Shown here piece after piece: positions 1 to 9,186 of a DNA stretch of 64,000 nt. The stretch covers positions 744,001 through 808,000 of the forward strand of contig NZ_SIRS01000001.1 in NCBI RefSeq assembly GCF_004310335.1, given 5' to 3'. The first letter of the stretch is position 1; every line of letters starts with the position of its first letter. This stretch comes from Hyunsoonleella pacifica (GTDB lineage: Bacteria > Bacteroidota > Bacteroidia > Flavobacteriales > Flavobacteriaceae). The translations under genes were made by a program, and so were the position numbers. Below the pieces are notes generated by a model. It was not told where the DNA came from, searched no databases, and saw nothing but the letters and a program-made list of their open reading frames with translations.

Positions 1-567
1 TGGTTTAAATAAATCATTTATATTTTTGTTGCTATAGTATTGCCAATCAGAATTGTAGATAGCGGGCGTAATATACCAATACCTTAAATTAAAATCATTT
101 TCTTTTGTGTAGCCATAACTAGTAAATTCACTACTTGGTATTTTAACAATGTAATTGAGTTTTATGCTATACGATTGATCTGGAAGTACGGGTTGTAACA
201 TGTTAATTTTAATAACATCAATCTGATTTTTTAACCTTGTATAAGTTAAACTATCTTTTCCATGCAGTATTGAAGTCATTTTTGTATAGCCACGTTGTTC
301 ATCGTTAGCAAGATGAAACCTATTAATATATTCATCGGCTAATCGTATAGCCAGATCTGTTTTTTTAGAAGCATAGCTATTACTCCAGTCGTTTAAATAA
401 ATTGTTTTTAAGGTGTCTTTTGAAGTGTTTTTGTAACTAATAGTTTGTGAGATGGTAATTAGTTTGTTCTCAACATCAAATTTTGCTTTAATGTCGATTA
501 TATTTTGACTGTAACCTATTGTACAATATGTTAGCAGTAATAAGTAAGCTAAAAACCTGAACTTCAA
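1..567 (-). CDS. M1-family metallopeptidase, N-terminal part (cut by window edge)
   Basis: The frame is open from position 567 to the left edge (189 codons, no stop), so only the N-terminal part of a secreted protein is present. No ATG lies between the in-frame stop at 583-585 and the signal peptide, so TTG at 565-567 is the likely start. The first 20 residues form a hydrophobic signal peptide ending near YSQ. The rest reads like the N-terminal beta domain of M1 aminopeptidases, with stretches such as SYKNTS and YLNDWSNSYA. The HExxH zinc site would lie outside the window, so the assignment is inferred. It would be a periplasmic or surface peptidase. It is read away from the next gene and shares no operon with it. 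Confidence 0.6.
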   Translation of the reverse strand, partial: MKFRFLAYLLLLTYCTIGYSQNIIDIKAKFDVENKLITISQTISYKNTSKDTLKTIYLNDWSNSYASKKTDLAIRLADEYINRFHLANDEQRGYTKMTSILHGKDSLTYTRLKNQIDVIKINMLQPVLPDQSYSIKLNYIVKIPSSEFTSYGYTKENDFNLRYWYITPAIYNSDWQYYSNKNINDLFKP

Positions 568-657
568 ATTGTAATTTTTAGTTTATAAGATTTGTAATAA
601 GGCGCACCAATATAGCAAATTATATGATGCATACTTAGTTTAAGGCTTAGTAATGAT

Positions 658-1347
658 TTAGAAATTAGGTGTTAATCTTGATTCTTCATAGAATGTATCC
701 AAGATTTCAATTACCTCATCTTCAGTATCAACTAGATGAATTAAATCCATGTCTTTTGGACTAATATTACCATTTTTTTCTAACAAAGTAGATTTAATCC
801 AATCTATTAGTCCTTGCCAAAAGGTTTTCCCAACAAGTATAATTGGAAATTTTTCACTTTTATGCGTTTGAATTAATGTTATGGCTTCAAATAACTCATC
901 TAAAGTTCCAAAGCCACCAGGCATAACTACAAATCCTTGCGAATATTTAACAAACATAACTTTACGAACAAAGAAATAATCAAAATCTAAAACCTTGTCA
1001 GAATCTATGTATGGATTATCATGCTGCTCAAAAGGTAAATCTATATTTAAACCAACCGATGTTCCTCCACCAAGGTGTGCCCCCTTGTTACCAGCTTCCA
1101 TAATTCCTGGTCCGCCACCAGTGATAACACCATATCCAGATTCTACAATTTTTTCAGCAACTCTAACAGCAAGTTGGTAATATTCATCTTCAGGCTTTGT
1201 TCTGGCTGATCCAAAAATAGAGACACAAGGCCCTATTTTACTCATTTTCTCAAACCCTGAAACAAATTCTCCCATAATTTTAAATATGGCCCAAGAATCA
1301 TTAGTTTTTATTTCATTCCAGCTTTTATGCCTTTGTTCTTTTCTCAT
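658..1347 (-). CDS. LOG-family Rossmann protein (TIGR00730 type)
   Basis: This 229-residue protein carries the two diagnostic LOG motifs: GGGPGIMEA at residues 77-85 and PGGFGTLDE at 143-151. These build the nucleotide site of cytokinin-riboside 5'-monophosphate phosphoribohydrolases, often mis-named lysine decarboxylases. Family members hydrolyse nucleotide 5'-monophosphates to a base and ribose 5-phosphate in the cytosol. The bacterial substrate is often unknown and I cannot tell it here. Length is normal for the family. It lies 39 bp downstream of uvrA on the same strand and may be co-transcribed with it. Confidence 0.85.
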   Translation of the reverse strand: MRKEQRHKSWNEIKTNDSWAIFKIMGEFVSGFEKMSKIGPCVSIFGSARTKPEDEYYQLAVRVAEKIVESGYGVITGGGPGIMEAGNKGAHLGGGTSVGLNIDLPFEQHDNPYIDSDKVLDFDYFFVRKVMFVKYSQGFVVMPGGFGTLDELFEAITLIQTHKSEKFPIILVGKTFWQGLIDWIKSTLLEKNGNISPKDMDLIHLVDTEDEVIEILDTFYEESRLTPNF

Positions 1348-1386
1348 TGTTATAGTATTTGTATGCCCCTTTCGGGTATTTATTTT

Positions 1387-4218
1387 TTAATTTAATTCTT
1401 TTTTTAAAAATTTGGCTGTGTAACTTTTTTGGTCTTTAACAATTTTCTCAGGGCTACCTTCGGCTACTACTTGTCCGCCACCTTTACCACCTTCGTACCC
1501 AATATCAATAATATGGTCTACTGTTTTTATAACATCTAAGTTATGCTCAATAATAAGCACAGTATTCCCTTTATCAACAAGTTTATTTAGTACAAGCATC
1601 AATACCCTTATGTCTTCAAAATGTAAACCTGTGGTGGGTTCATCTAAAATATATAAGGTATTGCCTGTATCTCTTTTACTCAATTCAGTGGCGAGCTTAA
1701 TACGCTGCGCTTCTCCACCAGATAGGGTTGTGCTTTGCTGTCCAAGCGTAATATAGCCTAAGCCGACATCTTGTATTGTTTTTAATTTTCGATATATTTT
1801 AGGTATGTGCTCAAAAAAGTCTACGGCTTCATTGATAGTCATGTTTAAAACATCACTAATATTTTTTCCTTTATATCGAATTTCTAGTGTTTCTCTATTA
1901 AAACGTTTGCCATGGCATGTTTCGCATTCTACATATACATCAGGAAGAAAATTCATCTCTATAACTCGTAAACCACCGCCTTTACATGTTTCGCAACGTC
2001 CACCTGCTACATTAAAACTAAATCTACCAGCTTTGTAACCTCTTATCATAGCTTCAGGTACCTTAGCGAAAAGACTTCTAATTTCGTCAAACGTTTTAGT
2101 GTAAGTAGCGGGGTTGCTTCTTGGTGTTCTTCCTATAGGGGATTGGTTAATATCTATAACCTTATCAATATGTTCTAATCCTTTAATACTTTTGTAAGGC
2201 ATTGGCTTTTTTACACCATTAAAATAATGTGCATTTAAAATGGGGTAGAGGGTTTCGTTGATTAATGTAGACTTACCGCTTCCTGAGACACCAGTAACTC
2301 CAATCATTTTTCCTAAAGGAAATTTTACAGATACATTTTTTAAATTATTACCAGTGCACCCTTTTAGCTCTAGAAATTTCCCATTGCCTTTACGTCTTTG
2401 TTTAGGAACCTCAATTTCCTTTTTACCATTTAAATAATCTGCGGTAAGTGTGTTATGAGATTTTAATTCTTCAGGATTACCAATACTAATAATTTCTCCA
2501 CCATGTTTTCCTGCTTTTGGGCCTATATCTACAACATAATCTGCTCGTTCTATCATGTCTTTATCATGTTCTACAACAATTACGGAGTTACCAATATCTC
2601 TTAACGATACCAAAGAGTCTATGAGCTTTTGGTTATCCCTTTGGTGTAAGCCAATACTGGGCTCATCTAAAATGTAAAGCACGCCAACTAATTGCGACCC
2701 TATTTGTGTAGCTAATCTAATTCGTTGGGCTTCTCCACCTGAAAGGGATTTAGAACTTCTGTTTAATGATAAATAATCTAACCCTACATCCAATAAAAAT
2801 TGTAAACGATTCTTAATTTCTTTTAAGATTTCTTCCCCAATTTTTAATTGTGTAGTTGATAAGGTTTCATGCAAACTATTAAACCATTTAGTTAGTTCAA
2901 TAATATCAGTATTTGCAAGTTCTGCTATGTTTTTATTATTTATTTTAAAATAAAGGGATTCCTTTTTTAATCTAGAACCTTCACAAACTGGACATTTAAT
3001 TTTATCCATATAGGCTTTTGCCCATCGTTTTAAAGATGTTGAATCTGCTGTTTTGTATTGATTCTCAATAAAATTAGCAACCCCTTCAAAATCTATTTTG
3101 TAATCGCGGGTAACTCCCAATGTTTTGCTTTCAACAGAGAATTTTTCATTACCGCCATAAAGAATTACTTGTTTAGCTTCATCTGGAATATCCTTAAATG
3201 CATCACTGAGTTTAAAGTTATAGCGTTGGGCTATGGTTTCAAACTGTTTAAATATCCAACTTTTCTTTTCTGGACCATGAGGTGCTAAGGCTCCATTTTT
3301 TATAGATAGCGTATCATCTGGAATGATTTTTTTTTCATTAACTTGATATAGTTCTCCTATACCATTACAATTTGGACAGGCACCTTTTGGAGAATTGAAT
3401 GAAAAATTATTAGGTTCTGGATTTGGGTATGATATTCCTGAAGATGGACACATTAAATTTCTACTAAAATAGCGTGCTTTGTTTGTATCTTGGTCTATAA
3501 CAATTAGTACGTCATTACCGTGATACATTGCAGTATTTATACTTTCAGAAAGTCTTTTGTTGTTATCAACATCTTTATTTACTACTATACGATCTATTAC
3601 TATTTCAATATCATGCGTTTTGTAACGATCTAGCTTCATGCCTTTAACAAGGTCTTTAATTTCACCATCAGTTCTTACCTTAACAAAACCTTGTTTGGCT
3701 ATCTGCTCAAATAATTCTCTATAATGTCCTTTTCTAGAACGAACTACAGGAGCAAGAATATTAATTCTCTTATTTTCAAAATCTTTAAGAATTAGTGCTT
3801 TTATTTGTTCATCACTGTAGCTTATCATCTTATCGCCAGTATTATAGCTATAAGCATCACTTGCTCTAGCAAATAATAAACGCATAAAATCATAAATCTC
3901 TGTGATGGTTCCAACGGTAGAGCGTGGAGACTTACTGGTAGTTTTTTGCTCTATGGCAATTACGGGAGATAAACCATCAATTTTATCAACATCAGGGCGT
4001 TCAAGACCACCTAAAAACTGCCTTGCGTAAGCTGAAAATGTTTCTATATATCTGCGTTGTCCTTCAGCATAAATGGTATCAAAAGCTAATGATGATTTTC
4101 CACTCCCAGATAACCCAGTAATAACAACTAGTTTTTCTCTTGGAATGGATACATCAATATTTTTTAAGTTGTGCACGCGTGCACCCTTAACTTCTATCTT
4201 TTCTTCAAATTCAGTCAT
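1387..4218 (-). CDS. uvrA: Excinuclease ABC subunit A
   Basis: UvrA is the damage-sensing ATPase of nucleotide excision repair; it loads UvrB at bulky lesions. The 943-residue protein has the full tandem ABC layout. A Walker A GLSGSGKSS lies at 35-43, a second GVSGSGKST in the C-terminal half, and two LSGGEAQR signature motifs are present. Zinc-binding cysteine pairs are visible as CPNC in the first half and CETC...CETC in the second. Length matches the family. Start ATG is immediately followed by the conserved KGARVHNLKN segment. The 123-bp gap upstream to the next gene holds no clear promoter I can name. Confidence 0.98.
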   Translation of the reverse strand: MTEFEEKIEVKGARVHNLKNIDVSIPREKLVVITGLSGSGKSSLAFDTIYAEGQRRYIETFSAYARQFLGGLERPDVDKIDGLSPVIAIEQKTTSKSPRSTVGTITEIYDFMRLLFARASDAYSYNTGDKMISYSDEQIKALILKDFENKRINILAPVVRSRKGHYRELFEQIAKQGFVKVRTDGEIKDLVKGMKLDRYKTHDIEIVIDRIVVNKDVDNNKRLSESINTAMYHGNDVLIVIDQDTNKARYFSRNLMCPSSGISYPNPEPNNFSFNSPKGACPNCNGIGELYQVNEKKIIPDDTLSIKNGALAPHGPEKKSWIFKQFETIAQRYNFKLSDAFKDIPDEAKQVILYGGNEKFSVESKTLGVTRDYKIDFEGVANFIENQYKTADSTSLKRWAKAYMDKIKCPVCEGSRLKKESLYFKINNKNIAELANTDIIELTKWFNSLHETLSTTQLKIGEEILKEIKNRLQFLLDVGLDYLSLNRSSKSLSGGEAQRIRLATQIGSQLVGVLYILDEPSIGLHQRDNQKLIDSLVSLRDIGNSVIVVEHDKDMIERADYVVDIGPKAGKHGGEIISIGNPEELKSHNTLTADYLNGKKEIEVPKQRRKGNGKFLELKGCTGNNLKNVSVKFPLGKMIGVTGVSGSGKSTLINETLYPILNAHYFNGVKKPMPYKSIKGLEHIDKVIDINQSPIGRTPRSNPATYTKTFDEIRSLFAKVPEAMIRGYKAGRFSFNVAGGRCETCKGGGLRVIEMNFLPDVYVECETCHGKRFNRETLEIRYKGKNISDVLNMTINEAVDFFEHIPKIYRKLKTIQDVGLGYITLGQQSTTLSGGEAQRIKLATELSKRDTGNTLYILDEPTTGLHFEDIRVLMLVLNKLVDKGNTVLIIEHNLDVIKTVDHIIDIGYEGGKGGGQVVAEGSPEKIVKDQKSYTAKFLKKELN

Positions 4219-4341
4219 AGCAACGCAAAGTTGCGAAGTTACGTTTTTTGAAGTTAAAAACGAAGATGGGGTAATGTTATAAAAGCGTTAAAGATTGAGT
4301 TTTAATACCGAGTATTGTTTTTTAAGAAAAGATCTTATAAA

Positions 4342-5040
4342 CTAATCGGTTTTAATATCTGAGATTTCCATACCAAAAAACAATATTTTATGAAATTTAG
4401 GAAGTTTCATACCTGTTTCTACAATTTGCCAATCATTCCATGAGGCAGATAAACCATCTATTGGGGTGTTAGAGTCCCACATGTTAAAGCTTTTTGGCTT
4501 TCCTGAATCGTCAAATCGCCATAAGTATGACGCTTCATTGCTATAGGTTATTAGGAGGGCTTTTTCATCGTCAGGTAGAACAACAAGTTTTCGAGATACC
4601 CCTTTATCAAAAGCTTGAAAAGGTGCAATAAGCCAAAATACATCATTTTTAAAATACTCTTTAGCTTCATCAACTAAATCTTGCCCCATCTCTCCTTCTA
4701 TAGTAAACCCATGTACAAAAGCTTTACTTTCTGTATGATCTTTTAAATCTAATCTTATTTTGTAATCTTTCCAAAATACGTCACATGTACTTTTAGTTTT
4801 ATCCCACTCATAGTGTCGTCGGTTTTTAAAAGTCCATTCAATATAATCGGTACTAGTATATGCTTCATAATTTAATGCCACCAGCATTTTAGTAGCTAAA
4901 TCGTCAGCAGCTTTACCCTCGGTGCCATTTGGCAAGTCTTGATGATGTTTAAAATATAGAAAACCGAAAAAAAGAAGGCTTGGAAGTGTTAAAAAAATAA
5001 CAACTCCTAGAATAATTTTTATTGTTTTTTTCAGTTTCAT
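4342..5040 (-). CDS. Membrane-anchored hypothetical protein
   Basis: I do not recognise this 232-residue protein beyond a general resemblance to flavobacterial proteins of unknown function. Residues 7-29 form one hydrophobic N-terminal segment after a KLKKT start, so it is either anchored in the inner membrane or exported. The rest is soluble and rich in aromatic residues (YLWRF, FNMWDS, SWNDW), suggesting a beta-rich fold facing the periplasm. It stands alone, with 120 bp before it is followed by uvrA and 180 bp before the upstream gene, both on the same strand. Confidence 0.7.
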   Translation of the reverse strand: MKLKKTIKIILGVVIFLTLPSLLFFGFLYFKHHQDLPNGTEGKAADDLATKMLVALNYEAYTSTDYIEWTFKNRRHYEWDKTKSTCDVFWKDYKIRLDLKDHTESKAFVHGFTIEGEMGQDLVDEAKEYFKNDVFWLIAPFQAFDKGVSRKLVVLPDDEKALLITYSNEASYLWRFDDSGKPKSFNMWDSNTPIDGLSASWNDWQIVETGMKLPKFHKILFFGMEISDIKTD

Positions 5041-5220
5041 TATAATTGTGCAGATTGAGGCTTTAAGGGTCTAAAGTATCAAATATCATTCGGTTACAGA
5101 AATATAATGTATAAAAACCGATGCTTGCCTTATCCTCTCGATAACTTGTATTGACTATCAGCACGTTATCGCTTTAAAATGAGTTATATCGAAATTCAAA
5201 AATTTGATTTTATAGCACAA

Positions 5221-5823
5221 TTAATATGATAATTTTGCATTTAGTTCAATAATTTTTTCATTTGAAAATGTAATAAGTTCATTAAAAAAACTAGTGAATT
5301 CTTCTTCAAATTCTGTATAAAACTCTTGCAATTCCTCTGTAGCTTCATTCATGCTAGATCTATTCTTTGTTCTCCTATTCATACCAGCTAAAACTTTTGC
5401 TATGCCTTCAATAGATGCATAACTTAAAAGCCAATTATCTGTAATCATATAGGGCATCATTTTTTGAATACGTTTAGGTAAAATATCATAATGATGCTCT
5501 AAGGAATTGTAAAAATTATTCACGTAGTCTTTTAAAGGCGTATCACTATAATTATCCCAGTTTTTTGCTAAAAAATGATCATAAAGAATATCAACAATAA
5601 TACCTGAATAGTGGCTATACTTTTTATGTAGACGTTTTGTACTCTTTCTAACGGTTTTATGAGAATCAGTATATGTGTCTATATGCCGGTGGAGTAATAT
5701 GCCTATTTGTATATCTCTATCGTATTCTTGGTAACTATTACCTTTTATGCCATCAGCTATAAAGTTTCCAACAGTTACCAAATCGTTATCTCCAGAAAGA
5801 TAAATATGCGCTAAGTAGTTCAT
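5221..5823 (-). CDS. acpH: ACP phosphodiesterase (DUF479, AcpH type)
   Basis: AcpH hydrolyses the 4'-phosphopantetheine arm from acyl carrier protein, returning apo-ACP. The 200-residue protein begins MNYLAHIYLS and continues with GNFIADGIKG and LHRHIDTYTDSH, matching the DUF479/HD-like family with its metal-binding His and Asp residues near residues 20-55. Length fits the family. It is divergent from glmM with an 78-bp shared promoter region. Known activity is from the E. coli family member; the function here is inferred by similarity. Confidence 0.85.
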   Translation of the reverse strand: MNYLAHIYLSGDNDLVTVGNFIADGIKGNSYQEYDRDIQIGILLHRHIDTYTDSHKTVRKSTKRLHKKYSHYSGIIVDILYDHFLAKNWDNYSDTPLKDYVNNFYNSLEHHYDILPKRIQKMMPYMITDNWLLSYASIEGIAKVLAGMNRRTKNRSSMNEATEELQEFYTEFEEEFTSFFNELITFSNEKIIELNAKLSY

Positions 5824-5845
5824 GTGTGAAATTTACAAATTCCAG

Positions 5846-5878
5846 TTTTACAAATACAATTTTGAAACTGTATATTTG
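5846..5878 (+). promoter_or_regulatory. Bacteroidetes-type promoter for glmM
   Basis: TATATTTG at 5871-5878 fits the TAnnTTTG -7 box, with a T-rich TTTT at 5846-5849 about 21 bp upstream as a weak -33 element. The glmM start codon follows 24 bp downstream. Confidence 0.5.
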
Positions 5879-5901
5879 TTCCTTAATTTGAAAATAACAT
5901 A

Positions 5902-7290
5902 ATGACACTAATAAAATCTATTTCAGGAATTCGAGGGACTATAGGTGGAAAAGTAGGCGAAAACCTTACACCTATTGATGCTGTTAAATTTGCATCAGCT
6001 TATGGTGCTTGGTTAAAACAAAATCGCAACAAAGAGAATTATAAAGTTGTGGTTGGTAGAGATGCAAGAATTTCTGGTAACATGATACAAAATTTAGTAA
6101 TGCAGACTTTAGTTGGTCAAGGTATTCATGTGGTGGATTTAGATTTGTCTACAACTCCAACAGTTGAAGTTGCTGTACCTATGGAACATGCTGATGGTGG
6201 TATTATTTTAACAGCTAGTCATAATCCAAAACAATGGAATGCTTTAAAACTTTTAAATGAAAAAGGAGAGTTTTTGGATGCAGTAGAAGGTGCTAAGATT
6301 TTAGAATTAGCAGAAGCGGGTAATATAGAATTTGCGGATGTTGATAGTTTAGGAAAGATTACTAAGAACGATGCCTATTTTGATTTGCATATTATTGAAG
6401 TTTTAGATTTACCTTTAGTAAATGTAAAAGCCATTGAAAGGGAGCGATTTAAAGTAGTCGTAGATGGTGTGAATTCTACAGGAGGCGTTGTAATTCCTTT
6501 ACTTTTAGAACGTTTAGGTGTTGATGTGGTAAAACTATATTGTGAACCTAATGGACATTTTCCGCATAACCCAGAGCCGCTAAAAGAACATTTAACGGAT
6601 TTATCTGATGCCGTTAAAAAACATAACGCAGATTTTGGAATTGTAGTTGATCCCGATGTAGACCGTTTAGCGTTTATGGATGAAAACGGAGACATGTTTG
6701 GAGAAGAATATACACTAGTAGCTTGTGCAGATTATGTACTGAGTAAAACTCCAGGAAATACAGTTAGTAATATGAGTTCTACACGAGCATTGAGAGATGT
6801 TACCGAAAAGCACGGTGGTATGTATGAGGCCTCTGCTGTAGGAGAGGTAAATGTTGTAAAATTGATGAAGAAGAATAAAGTAGTTATTGGTGGAGAAGGA
6901 AACGGAGGTATAATCTATCCTGAGTTACACTATGGACGTGATGCTTTAGTAGGAGTCGCTTTGTTTTTAAGTTTATTAGCTGAAAAAGGTATGAAAGTAA
7001 GCGAGTTGCGCAAAACATACCCGAATTACTTTATGAGTAAAAAGAAAATACAATTAACGCCAGATTTGGATGTTGATGGTATTTTAAAGACAATGGAAGA
7101 CCGTTATCAAAATGAACAATTAACTACCATTGATGGGGTAAAAATAGATTTTTCTGAAAGTTGGGTGCATTTACGTAAGAGTAATACAGAACCTATTATT
7201 AGAATTTATACAGAAGCCAAGACTCAAGAAGAAGCAGATGTCTTGGCAGATAAGTTTATTGGCGAGATTGATGCCATAGCTAAATCTTAA
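5902..7290 (+). CDS. glmM: Phosphoglucosamine mutase (phosphohexomutase family)
   Basis: This enzyme interconverts glucosamine 6-phosphate and glucosamine 1-phosphate for UDP-GlcNAc, peptidoglycan and LPS synthesis. The 462 residues contain the phosphoserine loop TASHNP at 104-109 (Ser106), the magnesium loop DPDVDR at 250-255, the sugar-binding GGEGNGG near 330, and the phosphate-binding RKSNTEP near the C terminus. Length matches the family. Phosphomannomutase or phosphoglucomutase activity cannot be excluded because archaeal-type members overlap in specificity. It has its own promoter and is convergent with the acyltransferase that follows. Confidence 0.88.
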   Translation: MTLIKSISGIRGTIGGKVGENLTPIDAVKFASAYGAWLKQNRNKENYKVVVGRDARISGNMIQNLVMQTLVGQGIHVVDLDLSTTPTVEVAVPMEHADGGIILTASHNPKQWNALKLLNEKGEFLDAVEGAKILELAEAGNIEFADVDSLGKITKNDAYFDLHIIEVLDLPLVNVKAIERERFKVVVDGVNSTGGVVIPLLLERLGVDVVKLYCEPNGHFPHNPEPLKEHLTDLSDAVKKHNADFGIVVDPDVDRLAFMDENGDMFGEEYTLVACADYVLSKTPGNTVSNMSSTRALRDVTEKHGGMYEASAVGEVNVVKLMKKNKVVIGGEGNGGIIYPELHYGRDALVGVALFLSLLAEKGMKVSELRKTYPNYFMSKKKIQLTPDLDVDGILKTMEDRYQNEQLTTIDGVKIDFSESWVHLRKSNTEPIIRIYTEAKTQEEADVLADKFIGEIDAIAKS

Positions 7291-7333
7291 TTATAACAAT
7301 ATAACATCATTATTTTTTCAAAGCATCTAATTT

Positions 7334-8215
7334 CTATTTAGGTGCTTTGTCTTTATGTTTCCAACGCTTATGTGTCCAAAGATAGTATTCTGGGGCTTCA
7401 TGTATTTGTTCTTCCACCAATTTTAGGAATATATCGGTAATTTGGTAATCTTCGTAGTCTTTTGGGGTTAGTGTGATAGTTTTAAATGTAGTTTCGTAAT
7501 AACCACGTTTTAATTTTTTTACTCCAAAAAATACTACAGCCATGTCTAGTTTTTTAGCAAGCATTTCAGCACCAGTATGTACGGGTACTTTTATACCCAT
7601 AAATTCATTCCAATGGTACGCTTTATCAAGTTTAGGTGATTGGTCAGATACAAAGCCGTTAATAGAAATAATACCTTCTCTTTTTTCTTTAATTAGTGTT
7701 GGAATAATTTCTTTGGTAGTAATTAGATAGCTATTATATTTTGCTCTAATACGCTTAACCAGTTTATCAAAATATTTATTAGCTAATTGTTTGTAAACAG
7801 CATTACCTCTGGATTTTACATAAGTTTGGAGTATAAAAATCCATTCCCAACTTCCATAATGTGCACACATTAAAATGATACTTTTGTCTTTAGCTTCAAT
7901 ATTCTGTATCAATTCTACATTGGTAAATTTAAAACGTTTTTGCATGTCTTCTTTAGAGATAGTTAAAGACTTGATAGCTTCAACAATCATATCGCATAAA
8001 TGATGGTAAAACACCTTAGTTATACGTTGTATTTCCTCATCTGTTTTATTGGGAAAAACTAAATTCAAATTACTCTTAACTACTTTTTTGCGGTAGCCAA
8101 AAACACGGTATAGCAGAACATACAACCCGTCTGAAACCATGTATAATAATCTAAAAGGGAGTATAGAAATAAAATATAAAAAAGGATAAAGCAGAATATA
8201 CGCTAGAAAATGCAT
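7334..8215 (-). CDS. LpxL/HtrB-type lipid A acyltransferase-like protein
   Basis: The 293-residue protein starts with a hydrophobic segment (residues 4-35) and carries AHYGSWEW near residue 118, an HX4E form of the HX4D/E catalytic motif of LpxL/LpxM acyltransferases. These enzymes add secondary acyl chains to lipid A at the inner membrane. Bacteroidetes members are often simply called lysophospholipid acyltransferase family, so the exact acceptor is unknown. It is divergent from the rhomboid gene, 62 bp away, and convergent with glmM. Confidence 0.82.
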   Translation of the reverse strand: MHFLAYILLYPFLYFISILPFRLLYMVSDGLYVLLYRVFGYRKKVVKSNLNLVFPNKTDEEIQRITKVFYHHLCDMIVEAIKSLTISKEDMQKRFKFTNVELIQNIEAKDKSIILMCAHYGSWEWIFILQTYVKSRGNAVYKQLANKYFDKLVKRIRAKYNSYLITTKEIIPTLIKEKREGIISINGFVSDQSPKLDKAYHWNEFMGIKVPVHTGAEMLAKKLDMAVVFFGVKKLKRGYYETTFKTITLTPKDYEDYQITDIFLKLVEEQIHEAPEYYLWTHKRWKHKDKAPK

Positions 8216-8277
8216 TTATAAGTTTTAGATTTGTAAGCGCAAAGATATATTAATTTGATTTTAAACGTTTCTACTCT

Positions 8278-8913
8278 ATGGGTAAAATAGATATTGTTAC
8301 AATAGTTATTATAGCGGCTAATGTCTTAATCTCTTATAAAGGATTTAACGACTTTAGTTTTTTTGAAAAGTATAAGTTTAATGTTGGCGGATTAAGAAGG
8401 GGAGAGCAGATAAGAATGTTTAGTTCTGGGTTTTTGCATGTGGATATGCAGCATTTACTTTTTAATATGGTAACACTTTATTTTTTCTCCGGATTAGTGA
8501 TATTTAGATTGGGTACTGTAGGTTTTCTCACTGTTTATATTGGTAGTCTATTAATTGGGAATTTTTTATCTTATTATTTTCATAAAGATGAATATGATTA
8601 TAGTGCGGTAGGCGCTAGTGGTGCTGTCATGGGGATTATATATTCTGCTATTTTATTTGATCCTATGATGAAAATAAACTTCTTTATACCTGGTTTTGCG
8701 TTTGGAATTGGCTACCTGCTTTATTCTATTTACGGCATGAAAAAACGTATAGGTAACATTGGTCACGATGCACACTTTGGAGGTGCGGTTGGAGGGTATA
8801 TTTTAACACTTATCTTGGCGCCTTATTTATTCCAAACTAGTCTCTTGTTTGTTGCATTACTGGCAATTCCTATTATAATTCTATTTATCATGCAACGGAT
8901 GGGGAAGATTTAA
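8278..8913 (+). CDS. Rhomboid-family intramembrane serine protease
   Basis: The 211-residue protein has about six hydrophobic segments. The catalytic serine sits in VGASGAVMG (Ser114), and the catalytic histidine in GHDAHFGGAVGG (His166), matching the rhomboid GxSG plus HxxxxGG pattern. The conserved HLLFNM of transmembrane helix 2 is also present (HMQHLLFNMVT-like at about residue 60). Rhomboids cleave membrane proteins within the bilayer. The substrate is unknown. The 273 bp after the stop hold no recognisable gene. Confidence 0.93.
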   Translation: MGKIDIVTIVIIAANVLISYKGFNDFSFFEKYKFNVGGLRRGEQIRMFSSGFLHVDMQHLLFNMVTLYFFSGLVIFRLGTVGFLTVYIGSLLIGNFLSYYFHKDEYDYSAVGASGAVMGIIYSAILFDPMMKINFFIPGFAFGIGYLLYSIYGMKKRIGNIGHDAHFGGAVGGYILTLILAPYLFQTSLLFVALLAIPIIILFIMQRMGKI

Positions 8914-9186
8914 GTAAAAAAGTGTTATTAATTGCTTTTTAACTAATATTTTTTTGCTCCTCATAGAAACACCTATTGGATAAACATCTTGTTGACTACT
9001 ATATTTAGATGTATATGTTGTTTTTATTTCATAGTAATTAGCCGTGGCATAACAATTGAACTTATAACAATGATAAATATCTTGATATGTTTGTAATTGT
9101 TTGATATCTAGGTGTTTTTAAATATTTAATTTGAATTTGAAAAAAAGGTAAAAGCTGTTTTAATGACAGAATGACCTATATATTAC

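Noticed and set aside
1805-2038. Opposite-strand frames within uvrA, recG, lon and other long genes.
   Set aside because: They lie wholly inside well-conserved genes on the other strand and show no independent family motifs.
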